Assembly: GCA_963761005.1 (NCBI GenBank)
Contig: CAVXFK010000018.1
Coordinates: forward strand, 62,001 to 126,000
From: DASWJZ01 sp963761005
GTDB taxonomy: Bacteria; Pseudomonadota; Alphaproteobacteria; Rhizobiales; Afifellaceae
DNA length: 64,000 bases
Direction of reading: 5' to 3'
The notes beneath the pieces were generated by a model. It was not told the DNA's origin and ran no database searches. It was given only the letters and a program-made list of their open reading frames with translations. Shown in pieces: positions 52,237 through 61,150 of this stretch. Both the position numbers and the translations under genes were made by a program. How positions within the stretch are numbered: position 1 is the stretch's first letter; each line of letters opens with the position of its first letter.

Positions 52237-54067
52237 ATGGCGGCGGCGGAAAAGCCATATAGCTCCGATACTTCGGCGTCGCGCGCCGCGACCGGCGTTT
52301 TCGACCGACAGGCGCTTTTCTGGGCGCTCGCGCTGTTTTTCGTGGGCGTCTACCTGCATGGCCAATGGCTCGGCTTCCAAGGCCTCGCGGACCTTTCGAC
52401 GCTCAGCGCCGACAACGGCATGCGCCTTCAGGAGGTGCGCGACCTCGCGCAAGGCCAGGGCTGGTTCGACACGCATCAATATCGCTACCTCCCGCCCGAC
52501 GGCACGCGCATGCACTGGTCGCGGCTCGTCGACGCGCCGCTTGCGGCCGCGCTCCTTGCGCTGACGCCCGCCCTCGGCTCCGCGCTTGCCGAGCGCATCG
52601 TGTTGACAGCGTGGCCGACTCTTCTCTTCGCGCTCTATTGCGTGTTCTCCTTCGTGGCGCTCCGGCGAAGCTTTGGCATCAGGGCGGCGCTCATCGCGAT
52701 CGCCCTCGCACCGAACTACATCGCCTTCCGCGATCTCTTCGGCGCCGGCGAGATCGACCACCACAATGTCCAGGTCGTGCTGACGCTGGCGTCGGTGCTG
52801 TGCTTCGCGGTGGCATCGCTGCGACCGGGCGCGGCAGTTCTTGGCGGAACCCTCTCGGCGCTTTCGCTCGCGGTTGGGCTCGAAAGCCTGCCTTTCGTCG
52901 CGGCGATCGGACTTGCCTACGCCGCCGCGTTCGTCGTCGATCAACACAAGGCGCGCAGCCTCCTTCTCTTCGCTGCGTCGCTCGCGCTCGGCTCACTCGC
53001 GGCCTTTGCGGCGCAGACGGCCCCGGCGCTCTGGCTCACGCCGACCTGCGACACGCTCTCCGCGCCGTGGCTCCTGCTCACCGTTGGCGCCGGCGCCGTG
53101 GCGTTTGCGGCGACCGCAATCGGCGCGCGTTACGCAGCATGGCCGGCGCGGCTCGCTGCTCTTGTGGCCGGCGGCATCGTGCTCGCCGGCGCCTTCGCGC
53201 TTTTCTTTCCGCGCTGCCTCGCCGGACCTTACGCGGCGGTGCCGAGCTCCGTCCTTGCTCAATGGCTCGAAATGACTGGCGAAGCGATGAATGTCGGCGA
53301 GTTCGGTCGCGCGCCATCCGGAGCTTGCCGCGATCGTGTTCGGCCCGACGCTCGCCGCAGCGATTGCCGCCTGGGTGGGCGCCTTCCGCAGCGCGGGCGA
53401 AGGCCGGCGTCTGCTCGCCCTCTCTGCCGCGCTTCTCTCGCTCACGTTCGTTCTGACGCTCGTGCAGATCCGCGCTGTCTATGTCGGCGCGGCTCTGATC
53501 CCGGTCGCCGCCGGCTTCGCGTTCGATCGCATCCTGGCAGAGGCGACCGGCAGGCAGGCGCGCGTATCGCGCGCGCTCGCGCTCCTCATCGCGGGGTCGC
53601 TGCTCTTCGAGGCGCCGTGGATGTCAGCCGCTGCGTTTGCGGAGCGGCTCGGTCTCGTCCATCCCGCCGTGCGTCACGATCAGGCCGAGATGCGCGCCTG
53701 CCTAAGAGAGCTTCCAGCACTCCGCGGGCTCCCGAGGGGCGTGATCCTCGGCCCGCTCGATCTCGGCGCGCACGTTCTCTTCCTGACCGATCATTCGATC
53801 GTCGCCGCGGGCTACCATCGCAACGTCGAAGGGATCGTCGCGGGTGTCGAGGCGTTCGCGGGCTCGGAAGCCGACATGCTGAAATTCGCCGTGCGCGATC
53901 ACGCCGACTACGTCGCGCTTTGCCTGCCGTGGATCGCGGCCTATCCCGACCGCTACGGGCCGTTCGCCAAGGCTCTCGCCGGCGGCGAACCAGCGCCCGC
54001 CTGGCTCACGCCGGTTCCGCTCGATACGCGCGCGCTGAAACTCTGGCGCGTGAACGGCGGCGCCTAA
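52237..54067 (+). CDS. GT-C/STT3-like polytopic membrane protein, copy 1, with a +1 frameshift
   Basis: This is a membrane protein of about 609 residues with around 12 helices and a soluble C-terminal domain. An acidic loop after helix 1 reads SADNGMRLQEVRDLAQGQGWFDTHQYRYLPPDGTRMHWSRLVD, and a second is FRDLFGAGEIDHHNVQVVL. Both resemble the active-site loops of oligosaccharyltransferase-like GT-C enzymes, which use polyprenyl-linked sugars. The frames break at CGAGTTCG (53298-53305). With CGATTCG the join reads NVGDSVARHPELAAIVFGP. The long open frame past 53.3 kb in the first frame is an artefact of the shift. The ATG at 52237 is preferred over the TTG at 52204. Its stop overlaps that of the opposing paralogue. 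Confidence 0.72.
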
Positions 54068-55905
54068 CGCACCACGCGCCAGACCTGCAGCGGGCCGGTC
54101 GGAAGGTCGACCGGCTGCAGCCACGGCACGCTCACGAGGCCGGCGGCGAGCTCGCTCGCAAAGGACGTCTCTCCGGGACGAAGAAGCTGAAGCCAGTTGG
54201 CGCAGATCGCCACGTAGCTGACGTTGAACTTGTCCACCTGGCGCCGCATCGCCGCCTCGTCGCCGTTGAAGGCTTCAACGCCGGCGATCACGCCGGCAAC
54301 ACCGCGATGATAGCCGCCGACGATGATCGAGTGGTGGGTGTGAAGCAGAACCTTCGGGCCGAGATCGTTCTGTCCGAGGATCGCGCCGGGCGGGAGCGCG
54401 TTGAGCGGCTTCAGGTAACGCGGGTCGGAGCACGCCGCGCGCGGCGGCGCCGGCCTCAACTCGCTGGGCAAGGCTGCCTGCACGCCTTCTACGAATGCCG
54501 CCCAGGCAAGTCCAAAGAGCGCCACTGCGCCGACAGCCGAGAGAACCCGCACCGGAATTCTGACGCCGGAAAGCTGACCGCCGATCAGCCGGTCGAGATA
54601 CCAGCCGGCCACAGGCGGAATGAAGGCCGAGGCGATGTAGACGGCGCGTATCTGGTAGAACGCCATCGCCGCTCCGAGCCAGAGCATGCCGGCGAAAAGC
54701 GCGAGCGCTCTGCGCATCTTGACGCCGCGCCAGACGGCAAGCGACGCCGCGAGCGCCGCCACCAGCATCGGCATGACCGACTGCAGCGCGGCGCTCGGAT
54801 TGACCGCGACGAATTTCCGGAACGGCAGCGCTTCGACCGTCACGTCGAGGAGCAGACTGCGATAAGGCTCCGGGATCACGTTGTAGGGCCCGACAAGGCA
54901 GGCCGGGAAGAGAACCACGAAAACCGCGACCGGGATGGCCCCGAGCAGACCCGCCGCGACGAGCCGCCGCGGCATGGTCGAAAGGCGCGGCGACAGGAAA
55001 GCGAGAGCCGCGGCGGCTGCAGCCCCTCCCGCCGTCAGCGTGAGCCACGGACTCGACAATGCGTCGCATTTCGGCGCCGACCAGGCCGAGGGCGCGGTTT
55101 GCACAACGAAGAGGGCCAGCGATCCGACCGCAAGGCTGATGCCGAAGAGAAGCAGCGACCGCGCCGCCTTCTCTCCGCTCACGATCCACGCCACGACGAA
55201 GGCAACGCCGACGACGACAACGAAGGGAAACGTCTCGAGCCCGACGGCGAGCGAGAACGCGGAGAAAATTCCGCTCGCGACGGCCGCGCGCCCGCTCTCC
55301 TCGGCAAACGCGAAGCCGAGCGCGGCGAGCGTGACCAGGATCACCTGCACGTTGTGATGGTCGATCCGCGCCGGCGCGAAGAGATCGTGAAAGACGATGA
55401 TCTGTCCGGCGACGAAGATCGCGAAGCCGGCCGCCCGCGCGCCAAAGAGCCGCCAAGTGCCGAGGCCGAGCACGCCGCAATAGACGACGAAGAGAACGAG
55501 CGGCCAGGCGGCGACCGTGACCCGCTCTGCCAGGTCGGGACCGAGCAGCGGCCTCAGTGCCAGAATCCACCCGGCGATCGGCAGATCGACCAGCCGCGAC
55601 CAGTGCAGCGAAACACCCTCCGGCGGCAGATAGCGATACTGGGTCATGTCGAACCAGCTCTGGCCGGCGAGGAAGTCGCGCACGCTCATCAGGCGGAGCG
55701 CGTCGTCGCTGTCGTGGAGGGCGAGCCGCATGGCGTCGGCGATTCCCGCCGGCGTCTGCCAGAAGAAGACGAAGAGGCCGGCAAGCGCCAAAGCGAGCGC
55801 CTGAACCCAGGCTGAGCCGACATCGACGCCGACCGGGCGCGCGGTGATCGTGTTGGAGGAAGCCAAGCCGGGCAGTCCGCTTTTCGGGGTACCTCCTTCT
55901 CGCAC
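54064..55905 (-). CDS. GT-C/STT3-like polytopic membrane protein, copy 2
   Basis: This is a 613-residue intact paralogue of the opposing gene, with about 12 helices. It has the same loops: HDSDDALRLMSVRDFLAGQSWFDMTQYRYLPPEGVSLHWSRLVD and FHDLFAPARIDHHNVQVILV. It also shares SLAVGLETFPFVVVVG and a C-terminal soluble domain ending LPTGPLQVWRVV. The DD/DN pair after helix 1 and the IDHHNVQ motif suggest a lipid-linked-sugar transferase. The GTG start at 55905 overlaps its own AGAAGGAGG, so the true start may be further in. Stops of the two paralogues overlap (TAA and TAG sharing CTAA). Confidence 0.75.
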   Translation of the reverse strand: MREGGTPKSGLPGLASSNTITARPVGVDVGSAWVQALALALAGLFVFFWQTPAGIADAMRLALHDSDDALRLMSVRDFLAGQSWFDMTQYRYLPPEGVSLHWSRLVDLPIAGWILALRPLLGPDLAERVTVAAWPLVLFVVYCGVLGLGTWRLFGARAAGFAIFVAGQIIVFHDLFAPARIDHHNVQVILVTLAALGFAFAEESGRAAVASGIFSAFSLAVGLETFPFVVVVGVAFVVAWIVSGEKAARSLLLFGISLAVGSLALFVVQTAPSAWSAPKCDALSSPWLTLTAGGAAAAAALAFLSPRLSTMPRRLVAAGLLGAIPVAVFVVLFPACLVGPYNVIPEPYRSLLLDVTVEALPFRKFVAVNPSAALQSVMPMLVAALAASLAVWRGVKMRRALALFAGMLWLGAAMAFYQIRAVYIASAFIPPVAGWYLDRLIGGQLSGVRIPVRVLSAVGAVALFGLAWAAFVEGVQAALPSELRPAPPRAACSDPRYLKPLNALPPGAILGQNDLGPKVLLHTHHSIIVGGYHRGVAGVIAGVEAFNGDEAAMRRQVDKFNVSYVAICANWLQLLRPGETSFASELAAGLVSVPWLQPVDLPTGPLQVWRVVR

Positions 55906-56018
55906 GACCGGCTTACCTTCAGGTTAGCGGCGCGGCGTTCGGCCTTTTACGCTAGTGGTCGCGAGCACGCGTCCGGGATAAAGTCCCCGTCCGTCTTTGC
56001 CTGAACGGGGTGGCGGCA

Positions 56019-56723
56019 ATGGGCACAGTGCCTTCGTTCCCGGGCTTTCCGAAGGAGACCGTGAAGTTCCTGCGCGACCTCACCAGGAACAACGAGAAGG
56101 CCTGGTTCGACGCGCATCGCGATGCCTACCAGGCGCACTATGTCGCGCCGGCGCTCGCGTTCGTCGCGGCCATTGGCCCGCGCCTTCAGAGAATCGCGCC
56201 GAGCGTCGCCTTCGAGCCGAAGATCAACGGCTCGCTCTTCCGCATCAATCGCGACGTGCGCTTCTCGAAGGACAAGCGGCCCTACAAGAACCACGTCGAC
56301 CTCTGGTTCTGGCACGGCGACAGGCGCGGCTTTGCCTCGCCCGGCTTCTTCTTCCGTCTTCTTCCCGACCGGCTGATCCTCGGCGCCGGCATGCACAGAT
56401 TCGAGAAGGCGCACCTCGACGCCTATCGAGCCGCCGTCGTCGACGCGCGCGCCGGCAAGGCGCTCGCCAAGGCCGTCGGCGAGGTGCGCGCGGCCGGCCC
56501 TTATGAAATCGGCGGCGCGACGCGGAAGAGCGTGCCGCGCGGCTTCGACGCGAGCCACGAGCGCGCCGAATACCTGCTGCATGAAGGGCTCTTCGCGGGT
56601 TTCGAGACCGAAGACACCGCCGTCGCCGAAATGCCGGGCTTCGTCGACTTCTGCACCGGCCATTTCAAGGCGATGTGGCCGATCTCGCGCTGGCTGCTGA
56701 AAGAAGTGGCCGAGAAGGCCTGA
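56019..56723 (+). CDS. DUF2461 (TIGR02453) family protein
   Basis: This is a 234-residue soluble protein: FPGFPKETVKFLRDLTRNNEKAWFDAHRDAYQAHYVAPALAFVAAIGPRL, FRINRDVRFSKDKRPYKNHVDLWFWHG, FFFRLLPDRLILGAGMHRF and VPRGFDASHERAEYLLHEGLF. This is the DUF2461 pattern, present in many bacteria and of unknown function. ATG 56019 is used because GGGG lies nine bases upstream; a GTG at 56010 is also open. It stands alone, 100 bases before ettA and not obviously linked to it. Confidence 0.87.
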   Translation: MGTVPSFPGFPKETVKFLRDLTRNNEKAWFDAHRDAYQAHYVAPALAFVAAIGPRLQRIAPSVAFEPKINGSLFRINRDVRFSKDKRPYKNHVDLWFWHGDRRGFASPGFFFRLLPDRLILGAGMHRFEKAHLDAYRAAVVDARAGKALAKAVGEVRAAGPYEIGGATRKSVPRGFDASHERAEYLLHEGLFAGFETEDTAVAEMPGFVDFCTGHFKAMWPISRWLLKEVAEKA

Positions 56724-56823
56724 GCGCTCCCCTCTTGGACGCGCGCCGTCTTGTGAAAAGCGCCGGCATCTCCTAAGTAGCGCCGACTTCCCTCGAAACT
56801 CTTGAAACAGACAGCGGGCAGCG

Positions 56824-58476
56824 ATGGCGCGCCAGTTCATCTATCATATGCAGGGCCTGACCAAGGCCTTCTCCGGCGGCAAGAAGGTCTTGGAGAACAT
56901 CAACCTCTCCTTCTATCCGGACGCCAAGATCGGCGTGCTCGGCCCGAACGGCTCGGGCAAATCCACGTTGCTCAAGATCATGGCCGGGCTCGACAAGGAA
57001 TTCTCCGGCGAGGCCTGGGCGGCGGAAGGCGCGCGCGTCGGCTATCTGCCGCAGGAGCCGCAGCTCGACCCTTCGCTCGACGTGAAGGGCAACGTCATGC
57101 TCGGCGTCGCCCAGAAGCAGGCGATCCTCGACCGCTACAACGAGCTGATGATGAACTACTCCGACGAGACGGCGGAGGAGGCCTCGAAGCTGCAGGACGA
57201 GATCGATTCGAAGAATCTCTGGGACTTGGAATCGAAAGTTGAGATGTCGATGGAGGCGCTCGGCTGCCCGCCGGGAGAGGCCGAGGTCGCGACCCTTTCG
57301 GGGGGAGAAAAGCGCCGCGTGGCGCTGTGCAAGCTGCTCCTCGAAGAGCCGGACCTGCTCCTCCTCGACGAGCCGACCAACCATCTCGACGCGGAGACCG
57401 TCGGCTGGCTGGAGAAGCACCTGGAGCTTTTCCCCGGCGCCGTCCTGATCGTCACGCACGACCGCTATTTCCTCGACAACGTCACCGGTTGGATTCTCGA
57501 GCTCGATCGCGGCCGCGGCGTTCCCTACGAGGGGAACTACACGGCCTATCTCGAGAAGAAGGCGAAGCGCATGGCGCAGGAGAAGAGCGAGGACGCGGCG
57601 CGGCAGAAAGTCATCGAGCGCGAGCGCGAATGGATGGGCCGCTCGCCGGAGGCGCGCAGGGCAAAGTCGAAGTCCCGCATCAAGGCCTATGACGAGCTTC
57701 TGAAAGCCAACGAGGCGCGGCTCCAGAGCCGCGACGCGCAGATCGTGATCCCGCCGGGTCCGCGGCTCGGCGACGTGGTGATCGAGGCCGATCACCTCTC
57801 CAAGGGCTATGACGGGCGGCTGCTGATCGATGGCCTCTCCTTCAAGCTGCCGCCCGGCGGCATCGTCGGCATCATCGGCCCGAACGGCGCCGGCAAGACG
57901 ACGCTCGCGCGCATGTTGACCGGCCAGGAGGAGCCGGACAAAGGCGCGATCCGCGTCGGCGACACGGCCGTGCTCGGCTATGTCGACCAGAGCCGCACGC
58001 TCGACGGCGCGAAGAACGTCTGGGCGGAGATTTCCGGCGGCGAGGAGGTGATCACGCTCGGAAAGCGGGAGGTGAACAGCCGCGCCTACGTTTCCGCCTT
58101 CAACTTCAAGGGGGCGGACCAGCAGAAGCCGGTCGGCAAGCTCTCGGGCGGCGAGCGCAACCGCGTGCACCTCGCCAAGATGCTGAAGTCGGGCGCGAAC
58201 GTGCTCCTCCTCGACGAGCCGACCAACGACCTCGACACGGAGACGCTTGCCGCGCTCGAAGAGGCGCTGGAGGATTTCGCCGGCTGCGCCATCGTGATCT
58301 CGCACGACCGCATGTTCTTGGACCGCCTCGCCACCCACATCCTCGCCTTCGAAGGCGACAGCCACGTCGAATGGTTCGAGGGGAATTTCGAGGCGTACGA
58401 GGAAGACAAGAAGCGGAGGCTCGGCGCGGAGGCGACGGAGCCGCACCGGATCAAATACAAGGCGTTTTCACGGTAG
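56824..58476 (+). CDS. ettA: energy-dependent translational throttle protein EttA (ABC-F ATPase)
   Basis: This is a 550-residue soluble protein with two ABC domains: Walker A VLGPNGSGKSTLLKIMAGLD and IIGPNGAGKTTLARMLTGQE; signatures TLSGGEKRRVALCKLL and KLSGGERNRVHLAKML; Walker B LLLLDEPTNHLDAE and VLLLDEPTNDLDTE. The inter-domain linker (YTAYLEKKAKRMAQEKSEDAARQKVIEREREWMGRSPEARRAKSKSRIKAYDEL) and the arm region in domain 1 are as in EttA. It binds the ribosomal E-site and gates early elongation according to the ATP/ADP ratio. Motifs and length are all standard. Confidence 0.95.
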   Translation: MARQFIYHMQGLTKAFSGGKKVLENINLSFYPDAKIGVLGPNGSGKSTLLKIMAGLDKEFSGEAWAAEGARVGYLPQEPQLDPSLDVKGNVMLGVAQKQAILDRYNELMMNYSDETAEEASKLQDEIDSKNLWDLESKVEMSMEALGCPPGEAEVATLSGGEKRRVALCKLLLEEPDLLLLDEPTNHLDAETVGWLEKHLELFPGAVLIVTHDRYFLDNVTGWILELDRGRGVPYEGNYTAYLEKKAKRMAQEKSEDAARQKVIEREREWMGRSPEARRAKSKSRIKAYDELLKANEARLQSRDAQIVIPPGPRLGDVVIEADHLSKGYDGRLLIDGLSFKLPPGGIVGIIGPNGAGKTTLARMLTGQEEPDKGAIRVGDTAVLGYVDQSRTLDGAKNVWAEISGGEEVITLGKREVNSRAYVSAFNFKGADQQKPVGKLSGGERNRVHLAKMLKSGANVLLLDEPTNDLDTETLAALEEALEDFAGCAIVISHDRMFLDRLATHILAFEGDSHVEWFEGNFEAYEEDKKRRLGAEATEPHRIKYKAFSR

Positions 58477-58535
58477 GGGCGGAGACATCTGCCCTGTGTT
58501 GTATTCCAACGGCTAATAAGACAGCCTTCGGGTCC

Positions 58536-59288
58536 ATGTTTGCTGGCCTCAAGAGAAATGGCTTCGACGTGCTCGCGCTCCACCATGCCGAGGCGATCAT
58601 TACGCATGACATGCCGCAGGCGGAGCGCGAGATCGAAGACGTTCTGCTCGGTCTGAGAATCCCCGTTACGGAGATTGTCGCCGGAGGAGGCGGCGAAGCT
58701 CAGGGCACGCAGCGGATGCGCAGGGCCCTCGCCGAGTACGGGTGGATCAAGAGAAACATCGCCGTCAAGAAACTCGTACGTTGGGAGGAGGAGGGAGACG
58801 AACGCATAGTCGCATCGCTGTCGCATGAGATCGATCATGTAAAAGCATTCGGTCCTGACGAGTGGGTCTTTGCCCTCGAGATCGAGTGGAACAACAAGGA
58901 TCCCTTCTTCGATCGCGACCTCGAAAGCTTCAAGCGCCTCCATGCGGAAGGAGCAATCTCAGTCGGCGGGCTCATAACCAGAGGAGAAAGTCTGCAACAG
59001 CAGATGCGCACGTTGCTGCGGCGCTTCGCCGACGAAAACGCGATTGACGACATCGAAGCTCTGGACGCCTTCGGCTATTCTCCCACGAGGCGACAGCGGA
59101 AGATCATTGACGACAGAGCCAAACGAATTGGCGACTTCCGGCAAGCGTGGGTGGACGCATTCGTCAGCGACAAGTTCGGCGAAGCAACCACGCACTGGCG
59201 CAAGCTTCACGATCGCGTGCTACGCGGCGTTGGAAACCCCTGCCCCCTTATTCTGATCGGTATTCCCGCGCGCGTCGTGACGTTCTGA
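58536..59288 (+). CDS. type II restriction endonuclease, BglII/BstYI-like family
   Basis: This is a 250-residue protein. The strongest part is DEWVFALEIEWNNKDPFFDRDLESFKRLHAEGAISVGGLITRGESLQ, which matches the catalytic segment of the BglII/BstYI restriction enzyme family, where an acidic cluster (Asp, then Glu-x-Glu) binds Mg. Relatives cut AGATCT or RGATCY. Codon use is less GC-rich than its neighbours, suggesting recent gain. The ATG at 58536 gives a plausible length; the frame is open further but into ettA. It converges with and overlaps by 41 bases a DNA methyltransferase gene, the expected partner. The exact target is not readable. Confidence 0.78.
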   Translation: MFAGLKRNGFDVLALHHAEAIITHDMPQAEREIEDVLLGLRIPVTEIVAGGGGEAQGTQRMRRALAEYGWIKRNIAVKKLVRWEEEGDERIVASLSHEIDHVKAFGPDEWVFALEIEWNNKDPFFDRDLESFKRLHAEGAISVGGLITRGESLQQQMRTLLRRFADENAIDDIEALDAFGYSPTRRQRKIIDDRAKRIGDFRQAWVDAFVSDKFGEATTHWRKLHDRVLRGVGNPCPLILIGIPARVVTF

Positions 59289-59940
59289 CTACTCTGCCGG
59301 TTCCAGTGCGATTGAAGAATTGTACCAGGTACGTCTTCCACGTCGGCCGATAACCGTCGTCGGCCTGCGCACCCCAATACGTCCAGCCCGGCCTCGTACC
59401 CCGCGCAAAGAGTTCCAAGTATGCTCCCTTCGAGCAGCTCTCGATGATCTCGTACTGCTCGTCGGGCTTCCGGGAGTGCTCGCGCTTGCGCGACGACATG
59501 TAGTTCACCTGGCTGCGGCCCGGTTGCAGCGTCCGCGCATTCTTGCCGCGAACACCGAACAGCAGAAGCTCTGTGACATTGCGGAAATAGAAGCCGACGC
59601 CCCGACCATCCGAACCGCCATCCTTGCGGACCTTGTGCCATACGATGTTCGACTTGTACTCGAAGCCCCAAGCCTGCATGACACGCACGCCTTCGGGAAG
59701 CAGTGCGTTTGGCACCCAAAGATAAAGGTGGGCGGGGTCGACGGTGAGATCAGCGACCGGGAGCGCGCAAATCTCGTCCGTCGTCATCGTCTCATAACGC
59801 GACAGTCGGCGGTGCTCCGGTGCCACCTTTCCGGTGCGGTTGGTAAACCGCCAGGGCGGATCGGCGAGAACGGTGTGAAACCGCCGACCTCCAGTGAGGC
59901 GTGCCAAATCGACGGTCGTATCGACTGGATGGACGTTCAT
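59248..59940 (-). CDS. MT-A70 family adenine-N6 DNA methyltransferase
   Basis: This is a 230-residue methyltransferase with the catalytic DPPW motif (FHTVLADPPWRF), LYLWVPNALLPEGVRVMQAWGFEYKSNIVWHK, GVGFYFRNVTELLLFGVRGK and the SAM-binding segment near SKGAYLELFARGTRPGWTYWG. MT-A70 enzymes methylate adenine N6, and in bacteria several protect against type II enzymes. GAGGAG five bases before ATG 59940 decides the start. Its end overlaps the endonuclease gene on the other strand by 41 bases, the classic close association of an R-M pair. It probably protects a GATC-containing site. Confidence 0.87.
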   Translation of the reverse strand: MNVHPVDTTVDLARLTGGRRFHTVLADPPWRFTNRTGKVAPEHRRLSRYETMTTDEICALPVADLTVDPAHLYLWVPNALLPEGVRVMQAWGFEYKSNIVWHKVRKDGGSDGRGVGFYFRNVTELLLFGVRGKNARTLQPGRSQVNYMSSRKREHSRKPDEQYEIIESCSKGAYLELFARGTRPGWTYWGAQADDGYRPTWKTYLVQFFNRTGTGRVVRTSRRAREYRSE

Positions 59941-60041
59941 TTGGCTCCTCGACATCTACCGTGATATGAGAACATAAAAGGAACACGTGGGCAAGGATAA
60001 GGATGCCTGATTCGCACAATCTTTTCGTCTGCGCCCGGCTA

Positions 60042-60398
60042 TCAAGCTGCCCTCTTAGCCCCAATCAATGTGTTGGCGTCGAGGCCCCACTCTTCGACCA
60101 ACGCTCGGATCATCGCTTTGGACAGCTCGCGTTTGCCGCTCAACACCTCGGCGGCGCGGCTGGTCGAGTCGAGAAGACGGGAAAGGTCGGCCTGCGTCAG
60201 CCCGCGATTGTCCATCGAGGCCTTGAGGTATTCAATCGGCTCCATTGGCTCATCGGGCACATGCTTGGCCTCGTAAGCCATCACCAGAATGGTGAGCAAC
60301 TCTAGCTCCTCGTTCGTCTCCGCGTCGGGGCGCACCACGAGTTTGTCGATGCGATCAACCGCGCGCTGATAGTCCTTCTCGGTCCTGATCGGCTTCAT
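60042..60398 (-). CDS. higA: HigA-type antitoxin with Xre helix-turn-helix
   Basis: This is a 118-residue protein. The N-terminal part (YQRAVDRIDKLVVRPDAETNEELELLTILVMAYEAKH) is the HigA dimer region and the C-terminal part (EPIEYLKASMDNRGLTQADLSRLLDSTSRAAEVLSGKRELSKAMIRALVEEWGL) is an Xre-type helix-turn-helix. GGAGG lies eight bases before the ATG. It follows higB by three bases, the toxin-first order of HigBA systems. It should bind HigB and the operon's promoter dyad. Confidence 0.92.
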   Translation of the reverse strand: MKPIRTEKDYQRAVDRIDKLVVRPDAETNEELELLTILVMAYEAKHVPDEPMEPIEYLKASMDNRGLTQADLSRLLDSTSRAAEVLSGKRELSKAMIRALVEEWGLDANTLIGAKRAA

Positions 60399-60401
60399 TG
60401 A

Positions 60402-60695
60402 TCAAATCCTCCGGGCGTCGATCCTGTCGTATTCGGCATGCGTGCCGACGAAACGGATGTAGAGCCTTCCCTTCGCTAGCAGGCAGAGCACGACGAGACG
60501 GAACTTGTTTCCGCCGACATTGAAAACGACCCGATTGTCGCCAACCATATCCGCTGTGCGGGCATAGGCCTTGATGTCGTGCATCGTCCGCCACTGCGCC
60601 CGCTCCGCGTCCTTCAACCAGGCTCGCAACGGCACTTCTGCCGCGGCATGCACACGCCAGAAGTCTTGAAGTGTCTTCTTCTTGACGACGTGCAT
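60402..60695 (-). CDS. higB: HigB-type mRNA interferase toxin
   Basis: This is a 97-residue RelE-fold toxin: TLQDFWRVHAAAEVPLRAWLKDAERAQW, AYARTADMVGDNRVVFNVGGNKFRLVVLCLLAKGRLYIRFVGTHAEYDRID. The FNVGGNKFRLVV core and the THAEYD ending are the HigB (graT/HigB-2 group) motifs. It would cleave mRNA on the ribosome unless bound by HigA. The gene pair lies beside a restriction-modification system, so the block from 58.5 to 60.7 kb looks like a small defence or stabilisation module. Confidence 0.92.
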   Translation of the reverse strand: MHVVKKKTLQDFWRVHAAAEVPLRAWLKDAERAQWRTMHDIKAYARTADMVGDNRVVFNVGGNKFRLVVLCLLAKGRLYIRFVGTHAEYDRIDARRI

Positions 60696-60707
60696 CTTTG
60701 CTTCTTA

Positions 60708-60722
60708 CTCCCAAAATGGGAG
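60708..60722 (-). promoter_or_regulatory. palindrome upstream of higB, candidate HigA operator
   Basis: CTCCC-AAAAT-GGGAG is a perfect 5-base-pair dyad with an AT-rich centre, 12 bases before the higB start codon, and on the coding strand its GGGAG also serves as the ribosome-binding site. HigBA systems repress their own promoter, and an AT-centred dyad at this place fits. Confidence 0.5.
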
Positions 60723-61150
60723 CGCCGCAAGGGGCGAGCTACTCGTGATTTGCATCCTCCTCTTCCCGCGCGCGGCGGCGAACTTATCCCCGCTCCTTCC
60801 GCCTCTGCTAATCTCCCCTCACCGCTGCTCATGAGAGGCCGGGTGCGCAACCGGAGCATTTCGGGAGCAGCGGGCGGTCCGCGACGGTGCCCGCCGGAAG
60901 GGCGCCGGCCCGGCCGGTCCCGGAAGGGTCCCCCGAGCGCCACTACGAGCGCTCTGCCGGATGTCGTCGGCTGCATGGTTCTTCAGGCGGCGCGGAAGCG
61001 CTGCTATCGAAGGACGGAAGAGTGGACGAGTCGGGAATCGGAAAAGCCGCGCAGGGCGCTTCGAGAGCGCCAGCGATTTCCTGTTCGAGGGTGGTCTCGG
61101 AGCGCCCCGTCCTCCACCGGCAGAAACCCGCGCCGTCAGGCGGCGGGCGG
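60723..61150. other. intergenic region between higBA and the cyclase gene
   Basis: About 430 bases without a convincing gene. It lies upstream of higB and downstream of the cyclase stop, so it may hold the higBA promoter and a cyclase terminator. Runs such as GCCGGCCCGGCCGGTCCCGG near 60905 can fold, but no U-tract follows. Open frames here are rich in Arg and Pro with no recognisable product. Confidence 0.4.

Noticed and set aside
52204..55815. A 1203-residue open frame on the plus strand
   Set aside because: Only the part up to about 53300 is real coding; beyond the frameshift it reads two other genes in wrong frames and loses all membrane-protein character.
60614..60976. 120-residue minus-strand frame upstream of higB
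   Set aside because: It overlaps higB, is Arg/Pro-rich and has no recognisable domain or ribosome-binding site; it looks like a GC-rich shadow frame.
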